Of a DNA stretch of 62,373 nt, positions 24,707 to 32,028 are shown one piece after another; positions within the stretch are counted from its first letter, which is position 1, and the number at the start of each line of letters is the position of its first letter. The notes beneath the pieces are model-generated. The model saw only the letters and a program-made list of their open reading frames with translations, ran no database searches and was not told the origin of the DNA. This DNA is from Gemmatimonadales bacterium (GTDB lineage Bacteria > Gemmatimonadota > Gemmatimonadetes > Gemmatimonadales > GWC2-71-9): NCBI GenBank assembly GCA_036279355.1, contig DASUJH010000016.1:1-62373 (forward strand), read 5' to 3'. Both the position numbers and the translations under genes were made by a program.

Positions 24707-26317
24707 ATGCGCCGTATCGTCTACGTGCTGCTCGGCCTCGTCGTGCTGCTGTTCGTCGCCGCGTTCGTCGGCTTGCGCGCGCTCGGCACCGAAACCGGAC
24801 GCACGCGGATCGCGGGGGCGCTCTCGACCGCGCTTGGCCAGCCGGTCACAATCGGCGACATGTCGCTCTCGCTCCTGCCGACGCCGACGCTCCGTGCCGG
24901 TAGCATCCACGTGGGTGCCGCGGATTCGGGCGCGGCACGGAGCGCCGCGGGGGCGCCCGGCATCGCGCTCGCCGGGCTCACCGTCGTACCCACGATCAGC
25001 TCGTTTCTTCCCGGGCGCACGCCGACGATCTCGCGGGTCGAGCTCGTGGGCCTTACGGTGTCGGTGTTGCGCGATCCGGCGGGCCACTGGCACTTGCCGG
25101 TGCCGCCCGCGAGCGCGGCGCCCAAGTCCGGCGCGCCGGGCGCCGCGCCCGCATCGACGGCCTTTGTGCTGGGCGTGCTGCGCGTGCGGAACGGCGCCAT
25201 TCGGGTGGTGGACGAAAGCCTCCACACCGCCGCGGGCGCGCCCACGATCACCACGATCTCCGACATCGGGGCCGACCTCCACGCCTCCGGCGGCGCGGTC
25301 TCCGTTCCGCAGTTCACCGGCCGCCTCGGCGGCACCACCGTCACCGGCTCGGCCGAGGCGAGCCCCAGGCACACCGAGCTGCGGCTCGCCTCGGAGTCGA
25401 TCCGGGATGCCGACGTGGCCGCGCTCTTCGGCCTTGCCGGGCTCGCGCCGTATCCGGGCCTGAGCTTTTCCGGCAAGGCGCCGTTCGAGATGACGACCAC
25501 GGTGGGCTCCGACCTCGCGAGCCTCGCCGTGAACGGTAAGGCGGCGGTCGAGCGCGTGCGCCTCGGCACGCTCACGCTCGAGGGGCTTCAGGCGAATTTC
25601 CGCCTGTCGAATGGCACCTTTATGCTCGACCCGATCACGTTCGCCGCTTACGGCGGGCGTCAGCGGGGCACGGTGACGATCGCGCTGGCCAAGCCGCCGG
25701 CCGGCTATGCTATCCGCACCGCGCTCGACGGGCTCGACATCAACCAGGCGTTGAGCGCCAACACGACGATGAAAGATTTTCTGACCGGCACCGGCAGGCT
25801 CAGCGCGGACGTGCGCGGCCGGGGCAACGAGGCGGCGGCCATTCAGCGTAGCCTCTCGGGCACCGTCAAGTTTGAGCTCAAGGACGGCGTGCTACGCGGA
25901 TTCCCCCTCGTCTCGGCGGTGAACCACGCCCTCGGCCTCACCGGCGGCGACGCGCGCGACACGAAGTACGATGTGCTTTCGGGGTCGGCCGTAATCGCCG
26001 GCGGGAAGGCGCGTACGGACGACCTTCTGATGAAGGCGGGCGACCTCGCGATGACCGGCAAGGGGGTGCTCGGCTTCGATCGGACGCTCGACTTCCGGCT
26101 CAACGCGGGCTTTAGCGCGGCCAAGTCGGCCGAGCTCGCGTCCAAGGTGGGGGCGCTCCGGCAGATGGAGAACGGGCGCGGGGAGATCAGCGTCCCGGTG
26201 ACCGTCACCGGGACGACGACGGCGCCGAAGACCTCGGTCGACGTGGGCTCGATGGCGAAGGCCAAGGCGAAGGAGGAAGTGAAGAAGGGATTGCTGAAGC
26301 TGTTTCAGAAGCACTGA
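24707..26317 (+). CDS. AsmA-family protein
   Basis: This 536-residue protein has one N-terminal membrane helix (residues 3-25) and a long periplasmic beta-rich region. The N-terminal ALSTALGQPVTIGDMSLSLLPTPTLRAG matches the AsmA start, and the C-terminal half with GTVKFELKDGVLRGF and TGKGVLGFDRTLDFRLNAG matches the AsmA_2/chorein-like end. Members are thought to move or regulate lipids between inner and outer membranes, which supports a diderm cell. It starts 13 bases after the hydrolase stop, so the pair may form an operon. Confidence 0.85.
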   Translation: MRRIVYVLLGLVVLLFVAAFVGLRALGTETGRTRIAGALSTALGQPVTIGDMSLSLLPTPTLRAGSIHVGAADSGAARSAAGAPGIALAGLTVVPTISSFLPGRTPTISRVELVGLTVSVLRDPAGHWHLPVPPASAAPKSGAPGAAPASTAFVLGVLRVRNGAIRVVDESLHTAAGAPTITTISDIGADLHASGGAVSVPQFTGRLGGTTVTGSAEASPRHTELRLASESIRDADVAALFGLAGLAPYPGLSFSGKAPFEMTTTVGSDLASLAVNGKAAVERVRLGTLTLEGLQANFRLSNGTFMLDPITFAAYGGRQRGTVTIALAKPPAGYAIRTALDGLDINQALSANTTMKDFLTGTGRLSADVRGRGNEAAAIQRSLSGTVKFELKDGVLRGFPLVSAVNHALGLTGGDARDTKYDVLSGSAVIAGGKARTDDLLMKAGDLAMTGKGVLGFDRTLDFRLNAGFSAAKSAELASKVGALRQMENGRGEISVPVTVTGTTTAPKTSVDVGSMAKAKAKEEVKKGLLKLFQKH

Positions 26318-26381
26318 GGCACGGCTCCGCGGGGGCGGCCGACCGCCTGCTGGGCCCGGGCAGCGATGTCGGATGGGGCGG

Positions 26382-26912
26382 CTACTTCGTCGGTGCCTCC
26401 TTGAGAAGCGACTCGAGATCGAGTGCCCGAGTAACCATCTCGAGCCCACCGTCCGCCGAGCGCGGCCACGCCTCGCGCGGACGGTCCCAGTACAGTTCCA
26501 CCCCGTTCTGATCCGGATCGCGCAGATAGAGCGCCTCGCTCACGCCGTGGTCACTGGCACCGTCAAGCCGCACGCCCGCCTCGAGCAGCCGGCGGAGCGC
26601 CTCGGCCAGCGCTGCGCGCGTGGGGTACCGAATGGCGAGATGATACAGCCCGGTGCTGCCGGGCGCCGGCGGAGAGCCGCCGAGGCTCTGCCAGGTGTTG
26701 AGCCCGATGTGGTGGTGATATCCGCCCGCGGAGACGAACGCCGCCCCGGTCCCGTAGCGCTGGGTCAGCTCGAAGCCGAGCACGCCGGTGTAGAACGCGA
26801 GCGCACGCTCGAGGTCGGCCACGCGCAAATGCACGTGGCCGATGTCGGCGTCGGTGGGGATGGTGTAGCGGGAGGTCGTAGGCCCTATCGCGTGAGCGAC
26901 TCGATCGTGAAT
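26382..26912 (-). CDS. VOC-superfamily (glyoxalase/dioxygenase-like) protein, start unresolved
   Basis: The clear protein segment begins with IGHVHLRVADLERALAFY, a typical VOC first repeat whose His is a metal ligand. It continues through GGYHHHIGLNTW (second ligand region), TGLYHLAIRYPTR and ends with LRDPDQNGVELYWDRP, which carries the Glu ligand. This resembles one half of catechol 2,3-dioxygenase-type proteins. The 5' end is odd: no ATG, GTG or TTG lies in frame before the first ligand His until deep inside the upstream gene. The coordinate given uses an ATT at 26912 inside the end of that gene. Non-standard initiation or a frameshift from the upstream gene are possible. Confidence 0.65.
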   Translation of the reverse strand: MHDRVAHAIGPTTSRYTIPTDADIGHVHLRVADLERALAFYTGVLGFELTQRYGTGAAFVSAGGYHHHIGLNTWQSLGGSPPAPGSTGLYHLAIRYPTRAALAEALRRLLEAGVRLDGASDHGVSEALYLRDPDQNGVELYWDRPREAWPRSADGGLEMVTRALDLESLLKEAPTK

Positions 26913-27286
26913 CGCCCCAGGAAGTTGATGAAGTGGCCGCCGTGCTGGCGCAGAATGTCCGCCGCCTTCGTCTTGCGCTCGGGCGTCGGCGCCAGGACCG
27001 ATACGACGTACTGCCCGTCGCGGAGCGCCTTCTCGTACCGATCTTTCGTTTCCATCTCCTCGTCGCGCACTCCGATCCGCTGCGCCACCCGCACCAGCCG
27101 ATCCACGAGTCCCGCGTGCCCGGTGCTCCTCGCGAGCTGCTCCGCGCGCTGGGTTCCGCACGCCGCGCTCACCTCCGACTCGAGAAAGCCGCCGCTCGTG
27201 AGCTGCGCGAGCGAGGTGCTGAGCGCCTCGGGCGTGTCGATGACGCCGACGACGTGATTTTCCGGATAGCGAGCCTGATCCGCCAT
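26885..27286 (-). CDS. conserved hypothetical small protein
   Basis: This 133-residue soluble protein is not recognised as a named family. It begins with NHVVGVIDTPEALSTSLAQL, a ferredoxin-like or stress-protein-like first strand and helix, has an acidic central helix (RDEEMETKDRYEKALRDG), and ends with QYVVSVLAP and ADILRQHGGHFINFLGRF. Similar strand-helix layouts occur in small general-stress proteins, but that is only a suggestion. ATG 27286 is fixed by a GGGAGG site five bases upstream. A -10-like TATGAT lies about 50 bases before it on the minus strand. Its end overlaps the start region of the VOC gene. Confidence 0.7.
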   Translation of the reverse strand: MADQARYPENHVVGVIDTPEALSTSLAQLTSGGFLESEVSAACGTQRAEQLARSTGHAGLVDRLVRVAQRIGVRDEEMETKDRYEKALRDGQYVVSVLAPTPERKTKAADILRQHGGHFINFLGRFTIESLTR

Positions 27287-27332
27287 GGCGCCTCCCGCCG
27301 TGTGAGTCCCGGTCGTGCGACGTGCCGGCACG

Positions 27333-27338
27333 ATCATA
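27333..27338 (-). promoter_or_regulatory. -10 box for the small hypothetical gene
   Basis: On the minus strand the hexamer is TATGAT, a 5/6 match to TATAAT. It would start transcription near 27326 and give a leader of about 40 bases with the GGGAGG ribosome site. No good -35 is visible because the region upstream forms a hairpin. Confidence 0.4.
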
Positions 27339-27343
27339 ACTCA

Positions 27344-27494
27344 GGTCCGGCGATTCGCGCCACATCTCTGCGTGCGCGAATCGCGATCGGACCGCGTCGC
27401 TGTGGAGATCGTGCGCGCACATCTGCACACCATGTGGAAGCGCGCTCCAAGCGCGCCTGCGCGCGACCGTTGGCGCTCCACAGCAATCCACATG
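27344..27494. repeat. three consecutive strong hairpins
   Basis: First, 27344-27393 pairs a 6-bp and an 11-bp stem (GCGATTCGCGC with GCGCGAATCGC) with a three-base bulge. Second, 27406-27424 pairs AGAT with ATCT around a GTGCGCGCAC palindrome. Third, CATGTGG at 27431 pairs with CCACATG at 27488, enclosing a TGTGGA/TCCACA pairing and a GCGCGC hairpin at 27440-27456. Such density is far above what neighbouring coding DNA shows. Confidence 0.7.
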
Positions 27495-27525
27495 ACGAGG
27501 GCGTAACCCGAAGAAACAAAGGCAC

Positions 27526-27553
27526 TTGCGGGATTTCTAGCGACCGGTAGATT
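27526..27553 (+). promoter_or_regulatory. candidate promoter of a non-coding transcript
   Basis: TTGCGG (27526-27531) and TAGATT (27548-27553) are spaced by 16 bases on the plus strand. Transcription would start near 27560 and run through the hairpin-rich region to the terminator at 27943. No protein gene follows on this strand. Confidence 0.4.
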
Positions 27554-27559
27554 GGGCCC

Positions 27560-27978
27560 ACGCTTCGCCGCTCGCGCGCCCCGGCCCCCGGCCTCGGCAG
27601 CGAATGGAAGAGCGGACCGGACGAGGAGTTCGGGGGAGGGCGCCGATGCAACCAAGGGCTCAGGCGCCTGTCGATCCCAATGGGCATCTCGTTTGGGCGA
27701 GTGGGGCCAGTCGCGTGTCCCATTCACTCCGGGCTGGCGCGCCGGAGTGCAGTGCGGAAGATCGGTCCGCGACCCGATCCGATCCGCAGCGCTCGCAGGA
27801 ACGAACCAGGCGGGACGGCCATCCGGCCTGGGGATCGAAACCGAGGCCTCGTGCGGCCCCACCGCGGTCCATCAACCGCCGGCGGTCGCCGAGAGGAGAA
27901 CGGCGGCAGCGATGCCCCGCCCTCGGCCTAGTTCACGCGGAGACGGCCGCCGAGCTTCGGCTCGGCGGCCGTTTCGTT
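27560..27978 (+). ncRNA. candidate structured RNA of about 420 bases
   Basis: A promoter-like start, several local stems and a strong terminator frame a stretch with no plausible protein on the plus strand. Stems include CTCG/CGAG (27688-27701), CACTCCGG/CCGGAGTG (27726-27750), a GATCGG/CCGATC stem, CCAGGC/GCCTGG, and CGCCG/CGGCG around a purine-rich GAGAGGAGAA loop near 27890. I compared it by eye with RNase P, tmRNA, SRP RNA and common riboswitch cores and found no match. Its 3' end is antisense to the last codons of the CDP-alcohol phosphotransferase. It could also be a long untranslated relic; confidence is limited. Confidence 0.35.
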
Positions 27979-28580
27979 GCGTGCCCGTCGGACTCCAGCG
28001 CGTCCTCGAGCGCCACCGCGCGCGAGGCGACCGTGTCCAGATCGCCGCCCAGCGCATCCATCGCCCGCTGAAACTGGCAGTCGATCACGAGCAGACCGAT
28101 CACGTACGCAGCCAGGTTAACCCCGAAGATCACCTCGAACAGCACCGGGTAGGGCACCCAGAGGCCGAGGTAGAGCACCACGCGCTTGGCGCCGGGGTCG
28201 AGACCGGAACGGTCGCAGACGGTGGTGAGCAGCAGCACGGCGGCCACTGCGAGCAGCGCGAGCTCGAGCGACACTCGGCCGGCGGCCGCGAACGCCAGAA
28301 AGATGACCGTTTCCGACGCGCGGTCCAGCAGGGTGTCGAGCCGGTGGCCCTGGGGCGACTGGAGCCCGAACGTGCGGGCCATGGCGCCATCGAGCCCGTC
28401 GAGCACCTGGCCCGCGAGCATGAGCGCAAGCCCGGCCTCGATCCGCCCGAGCGCGATCGACGCCGCGGCTCCCGCGCTCACCGCGAACGCGAACCACGAC
28501 ACCTGGCTCGGCGAGAGGCCGAACGTCACGTGCAGCAGCCGCGCGGCCGGCCGCACCGCGCGATCGGCGATCCGTCTCAT
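27933..28580 (-). CDS. CDP-alcohol phosphotransferase (short form)
   Basis: This 215-residue membrane enzyme has about six helices and the complete family signature between helices two and three: Asp61, Asp64, Gly, Ala-Arg, Gly, Asp82, Asp86 (DGLDGAMAR, then HRLDTLLD). The four aspartates bind two metals and the CDP-alcohol. The reaction joins a phosphoalcohol from a CDP-alcohol to a second alcohol, as in phosphatidylglycerophosphate or phosphatidylinositol synthesis. It is the last gene of the minus arm and overlaps the upstream gene as ATGA. The C-terminal tail is antisense to a terminator. Its partner at 31120 is longer, so the two probably use different acceptors. Confidence 0.88.
   Translation of the reverse strand: MRRIADRAVRPAARLLHVTFGLSPSQVSWFAFAVSAGAAASIALGRIEAGLALMLAGQVLDGLDGAMARTFGLQSPQGHRLDTLLDRASETVIFLAFAAAGRVSLELALLAVAAVLLLTTVCDRSGLDPGAKRVVLYLGLWVPYPVLFEVIFGVNLAAYVIGLLVIDCQFQRAMDALGGDLDTVASRAVALEDALESDGHATKRPPSRSSAAVSA
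27943..27978 (+). terminator. strong intrinsic terminator
   Basis: A perfect 13-bp stem (27943-27955 with 27960-27972) with a TTCG tetraloop is followed by TTTCGTT on the plus strand. On the minus strand no T-run follows, so it acts best for plus-strand transcription, although it lies inside the last codons of a minus-strand gene. Confidence 0.65.
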
Positions 28581-29017
28581 CGGCGGACGAGGTAAAGCGC
28601 GACGGTGAGCACGGCGAGCGCGGCGAACACGACCGACTCCTTGGTCCGGTCGGGAACATCGACGAGCCACCCGCGCGTGACCCAGCGGGAGTAGGGATAG
28701 AGCGGCATCTTCTCGAATCGCACCGAATAATCCATTGCGAGGTGAACCCCAAAGCAGACGATCGGCACCACGGTGCCGAGCAGGAGCGAGAGCGGCACGA
28801 TCCAGAGGAAGGCGATCGGCTCCTGCAGCGAGGAGCGCCAGTAGTAGCCCCGCTTGTCGCGGAGCCCGATTGCGCGCAGGTAATAGGGCGCCTTGATCAG
28901 GTGGTCCACGTCCACGGCGACGCCAAAGAGATAGGCGAGGGCGATCTGCTTGGGATCGCGGAGACCCATCGCCTGCACCACGGCGGTGGTGGCGAGGATG
29001 TGGGTGAAGATCGTCAT
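28577..29017 (-). CDS. small multi-helix membrane protein, possible YdjM-like metal-dependent hydrolase
   Basis: This 146-residue protein begins with MTIFTHILATTAVVQAMG and has a histidine/aspartate motif in LFGVAVDVDHLIKAPYY, then two helices and FGVHLAMDYSVRFEKMPLYPYS. The spaced His and Asp residues within membrane-associated segments recall the YdjM/LexA-regulated membrane hydrolase family, but length and match are marginal. It overlaps both neighbours by four bases, so it belongs to the lipid-type operon between a flippase-like protein and a CDP-alcohol phosphotransferase. A role in lipid headgroup or glycolipid processing is inference. Confidence 0.65.
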   Translation of the reverse strand: MTIFTHILATTAVVQAMGLRDPKQIALAYLFGVAVDVDHLIKAPYYLRAIGLRDKRGYYWRSSLQEPIAFLWIVPLSLLLGTVVPIVCFGVHLAMDYSVRFEKMPLYPYSRWVTRGWLVDVPDRTKESVVFAALAVLTVALYLVRR

Positions 29018-30036
29018 CCGGCCACCCCCGGCGGCGTCGCGGGCACGGGAACGCGGGGACGCCGCTCGTGGCGCACGACGGCGAGCAGCGTAAGCCCGGC
29101 CGCAATCCAGAGCATGTCGCGCGCTCGGCTTACGATCGCCGTGTAGACGCCGGCGCTCGGATCGAGACCCACGAGACTGAACAGGACGTACAGTGTCCCC
29201 TCCTTCGACCCCAGCTCGAACGGAATGAAGAAGAGCGCGTTGAGCGCGAGCGACGAGAGGCCTCCGATGAGGTACGCCTTGGCGTATGTCACCGGAATGC
29301 CCACCGCGAGACAGATGAGCCAGTACTCCACCATGTAGAGGCCGCGGGCGGTGTACTCGAGGGCGAGCGCCGCGAAGAAGGCGACCGGCGACGCGTGATA
29401 GAACTCGGCGATCTGCCGGTCCATGTCGGCCAGCATTTCCCGGCGGGGCTCGAATCGCGCCGCCACGCGGCGAACGAGCGGCATGCGGTGCAGCAGGTCG
29501 AGCGCGCCCTCCAGCACGCCGTGGCGGTGTCCGCGCACGAGGAGCCACGCGAGCAAGGCCACCACCGCCGTCGCCGCGAGAAGGGTCCCGACGACCGGCG
29601 CGCTCCGCGGCAGCAGCACGAGCGCCAGTACGAGCGCCGTGAGCCAGGTCAGCAGCAGCGCCAGTGTGTGCAGCATCCGGTGCAGGATCACCGTGCTCGT
29701 CGCCTTCCGGCGACCGAACCAGGGCACCACGGCGGCCGCGCGGAACGGCTCGCCGCCGGCGTTGACCATCGGCGTCACGAAGTTGAGCGAGAAACCCGAG
29801 ACGGTGATCGCGTAGGTGCGCCAGAACGATGGACGCTCGTACCCGCGCGGCATCGCGAGGCGCCAGGCGGCGGTATTGCAGGCGTAGGCCACGCCATAGA
29901 GCGCCAGAATCGGGACGAAGTACCACCCGACCGCGATGGCGTTCGCCACAATCTCGCCGGCGCCGATCCGGCGCACCACCAGCGTGAAGAGGAGCGCGCC
30001 GAGCGCGAGCAGGGCGAGTTGCCAGCGGCGGCTCAC
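29014..30036 (-). CDS. flippase-like membrane protein (LPG synthase TM-domain family)
   Basis: This 340-residue protein has about eight membrane helices of the UPF0104/AglD/MprF-N-terminal family. The landmark FVTPMVNAGGEPFRAAAV near residue 90 corresponds to the conserved PxxxGGEPxR segment, and a later block reads LALNALFFIPFELGSKEGTLYVLF with the typical ELGSKEG-type motif. Members flip aminoacylated or glycosylated lipids or act in glycolipid assembly. There is no C-terminal synthetase domain. GTG 30036 overlaps the upstream stop as GTGA. With two CDP-alcohol phosphotransferases in the same operon, it may flip the lipid they make. Confidence 0.82.
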   Translation of the reverse strand: MSRRWQLALLALGALLFTLVVRRIGAGEIVANAIAVGWYFVPILALYGVAYACNTAAWRLAMPRGYERPSFWRTYAITVSGFSLNFVTPMVNAGGEPFRAAAVVPWFGRRKATSTVILHRMLHTLALLLTWLTALVLALVLLPRSAPVVGTLLAATAVVALLAWLLVRGHRHGVLEGALDLLHRMPLVRRVAARFEPRREMLADMDRQIAEFYHASPVAFFAALALEYTARGLYMVEYWLICLAVGIPVTYAKAYLIGGLSSLALNALFFIPFELGSKEGTLYVLFSLVGLDPSAGVYTAIVSRARDMLWIAAGLTLLAVVRHERRPRVPVPATPPGVAG

Positions 30037-31136
30037 CTGACGCGGGCCTTTCGCACGGGCTCCTTCCGCGACCTCCGCTTCCCACTCTGCGCGGAGGCAG
30101 GCGTTGCGGGCGGCCCTCCCGGCGCGGTTGCGACACCACCGCTCGCCGCGGAGCGGTACGCGGCATCCAGCACGTCGGCCACCGCGGTGATGTCGTCGAG
30201 CGGCGCCGTGGTGCCGCCATCGAGCGCCGCCGCAAAGTCGCTGAAGAGGTCGGCGTACCAGCGCGCATAGGCGGTCTTGTCCAGCTCGGCGGAGTAGTCG
30301 AAGCATTCCGTGATGCCGCCGCGCTCGAGCATCAGGATGCCGCCCACCCACTCGATCGTCCCTAGCTCACCCACGAAGCGGACCTTCGCCTCGCGGCGCG
30401 GCCCGCCCCAGGTGAGAAAGATCCTGGCCAGCCGCTCCGGGTATTCGAGCAGCAGGTGGGCGGAGTCCTCGACGTCGTAGTCGCGGTGGCGGAGCCGTCC
30501 GGTCCAGGCGCGCACCGCGGCGGGCGCGCCGGCGAGGTCGAGCAGCTCGTACACCAGGTGCGTACCGTGGTCGAGCAGTACCCCGCCGCGTGCCGCCGCC
30601 GCGCGGGCGCGCCACGGCACAGGGCGCTTGTCGTTGCCGCGGTCGGCATGCGCCCGGTACACGTCGAGCTCGGCGAGATGCCATCGCCCGATCGTGCCCG
30701 CGTCGAGCCAGGCCCGCATCTGCCGCCATGCCGGGTTGTAGCGGTACTGATGGCAGGGCATCACCACGCGCCCCGCCCGCGCCGCCGCGCGGCGGAGATA
30801 GTCGGCCTCCGCGCGAGTCGTGGCCACCGGCTTTTCACAGAGCACGTGCCAGCCGCGCTCGAGGCACGCGAGCGTGAGGTCGAGATGCGTGCCCGTCGGC
30901 GTGCAGATATCGACGAAGTCGAGCGGCCCGACCAGCTCGGAGAGGTCGAACAGGTTGCGCACGAGCGCCACGTCAACCGGCGGCACGGTGTGCGGCGCCG
31001 GTTCGCACACCGCCGCCAGCGTGAGCCGCGATGCGGCGGGCTCGAGCCGGTACGCCGGTACGTGCGACTGTCGCGCCACGTTTCCCAACCCGATGATGGC
31101 GCCGCGATAGCGGCGCGGCTCAGGCGACGCGTACAT
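30033..31136 (-). CDS. Gfo/Idh/MocA-family NAD(P)-dependent oxidoreductase
   Basis: This 367-residue cytosolic enzyme has an N-terminal Rossmann fold (GAIIGLGNVARQSHVPAY), the CEKPVATT motif with the catalytic-site Lys near residue 96, and a C-terminal GFO_IDH_MocA domain with MPCHQYRYNPAW and GGVLLDHGTHLVYELL, which contains the conserved catalytic HxxH-like pair region. Relatives oxidise inositols, glucose or sugar amines. The last 30 residues are basic and low in complexity. In a locus with aminotransferases and sugar kinases, oxidation of a cyclitol or sugar hydroxyl before amination is a reasonable inference. Confidence 0.87.
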   Translation of the reverse strand: MYASPEPRRYRGAIIGLGNVARQSHVPAYRLEPAASRLTLAAVCEPAPHTVPPVDVALVRNLFDLSELVGPLDFVDICTPTGTHLDLTLACLERGWHVLCEKPVATTRAEADYLRRAAARAGRVVMPCHQYRYNPAWRQMRAWLDAGTIGRWHLAELDVYRAHADRGNDKRPVPWRARAAAARGGVLLDHGTHLVYELLDLAGAPAAVRAWTGRLRHRDYDVEDSAHLLLEYPERLARIFLTWGGPRREAKVRFVGELGTIEWVGGILMLERGGITECFDYSAELDKTAYARWYADLFSDFAAALDGGTTAPLDDITAVADVLDAAYRSAASGGVATAPGGPPATPASAQSGKRRSRKEPVRKARVR

Positions 31137-32028
31137 GGGTCGGCGTGGGCACGGCGGGCGCAGACGCCGCCGCGCCGAGCAGTGCGCGGGCGCGCGACTC
31201 CTGCGCGCGCACCAGAAGCACGAGGATCAGATTGAGCGGCCCCACCGTGATCCAAAAAAATCCCGCCGGCCAGCCCACGGCGGCGGTCACCGCGAGCAGC
31301 GCGAATCGGGCGTTCTGTCCGATCCACGCGCAGCGCGGCACGAGCGCGGTGGCTCGGTCCCGGTACTCTGTGCGGACCGATTCGGCGGCGTGCGGACCGG
31401 CGGCGCGCACCAGTTCCGCCGTGCGCGGCAGCAGCCCCGCCTGCTTCCGCACGTAGTCGCGGTAGAGCGCCGCCCCGACGCGCCGCAGGAGCGAGCCGCC
31501 GCGCGGGAGCGGGAGCGATTCCGGCAGGTCCAACTCGCTCCCCGACCCGGCGCCGAGGTACAGATACGCCTGCCGGATGAAATCCACCGCCGCGCTCTGG
31601 AGCGAATGACTCACACCCGCCGCGAGCGCCAGCACCAGCGCGTCCGCGCCCCAGCCCGCGTGTACCAGGCGGAGCAGCAGGCAGAGATAGAGATTGATGA
31701 ACCGCAGGTTGTCGGACACCCCGTCGAGGATGCGGCCGAACCGGGTCGAGCTGCCGCGCATGCGGGCGAGCTGGCCGTCGGCGCTGTCGAGCACGTCGGA
31801 GGCGACGAAGAGCGCCACACCGAGCAGATTGAGTGGCGTGCTGGGGAAGTAGAACAGTGTCCCCGCCAGGAGCCCAAGCACGAGGCAGGCGAGCGTTACC
31901 TGGTCCGGCGTCGCGCGCGTCGGGCCGAGGCGCCGGGCGATGGCGAAGCCGAGCGGGCGGAAGAAGTGGAGGTCGATCCACTCCTCCACCACCTGGCCCT
32001 TAGCGGCCAGCGCGTTCGGCGGCTTCAC
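31120..32028 (-). CDS. CDP-alcohol phosphotransferase (long form)
   Basis: This 302-residue membrane enzyme carries the full signature with Asp81, Asp84, Ala-Arg, Gly and then Asp102 and Asp106 (DSADGQLAR, RILDGVSD). The N-terminal 40 residues are soluble, and a hydrophilic stretch of about 75 residues (roughly 165-240) interrupts the later helices, which makes it longer than PgsA or PssA. It starts with GTG inside the end of the aminotransferase gene and overlaps the next gene by 17 bases. It likely transfers a phospho-polyol head from a CDP-alcohol made by the nearby nucleotidyltransferase. Confidence 0.87.
   Translation of the reverse strand: MKPPNALAAKGQVVEEWIDLHFFRPLGFAIARRLGPTRATPDQVTLACLVLGLLAGTLFYFPSTPLNLLGVALFVASDVLDSADGQLARMRGSSTRFGRILDGVSDNLRFINLYLCLLLRLVHAGWGADALVLALAAGVSHSLQSAAVDFIRQAYLYLGAGSGSELDLPESLPLPRGGSLLRRVGAALYRDYVRKQAGLLPRTAELVRAAGPHAAESVRTEYRDRATALVPRCAWIGQNARFALLAVTAAVGWPAGFFWITVGPLNLILVLLVRAQESRARALLGAAASAPAVPTPTHVRVA

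Larger units (their letters stand above)
27287..27932. other. 646-base gene-free island rich in inverted repeats
   Basis: No frame here reads like a protein. The left part carries the minus-strand -10 of the hypothetical gene (27333-27338) and three nested hairpins (27344-27494). The right part begins with a plus-strand promoter (27526-27553) and contains further hairpins, including an 8-bp perfect stem at 27726-27750, a GATCGG/CCGATC stem near 27760-27778 and a CCAGGC/GCCTGG stem near 27806-27831. It leads into the terminator at 27943. Confidence 0.6.

Noticed and set aside
27560-27978. RNase P RNA, tmRNA, SRP RNA or known riboswitch
   Set aside because: No RNase P CRI/CRV bases (GAGGAAAGTC, ACAGAA), no tRNA-like ends, no SRP tetraloop core and no cobalamin, TPP, SAM, glycine or fluoride core could be found by eye.
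27604-28071. Plus-strand open frame of about 155 codons across the hairpin island
   Set aside because: Arg/Ser/Pro-rich with no folding pattern, and it runs through the terminator and into the antisense of a clear gene.
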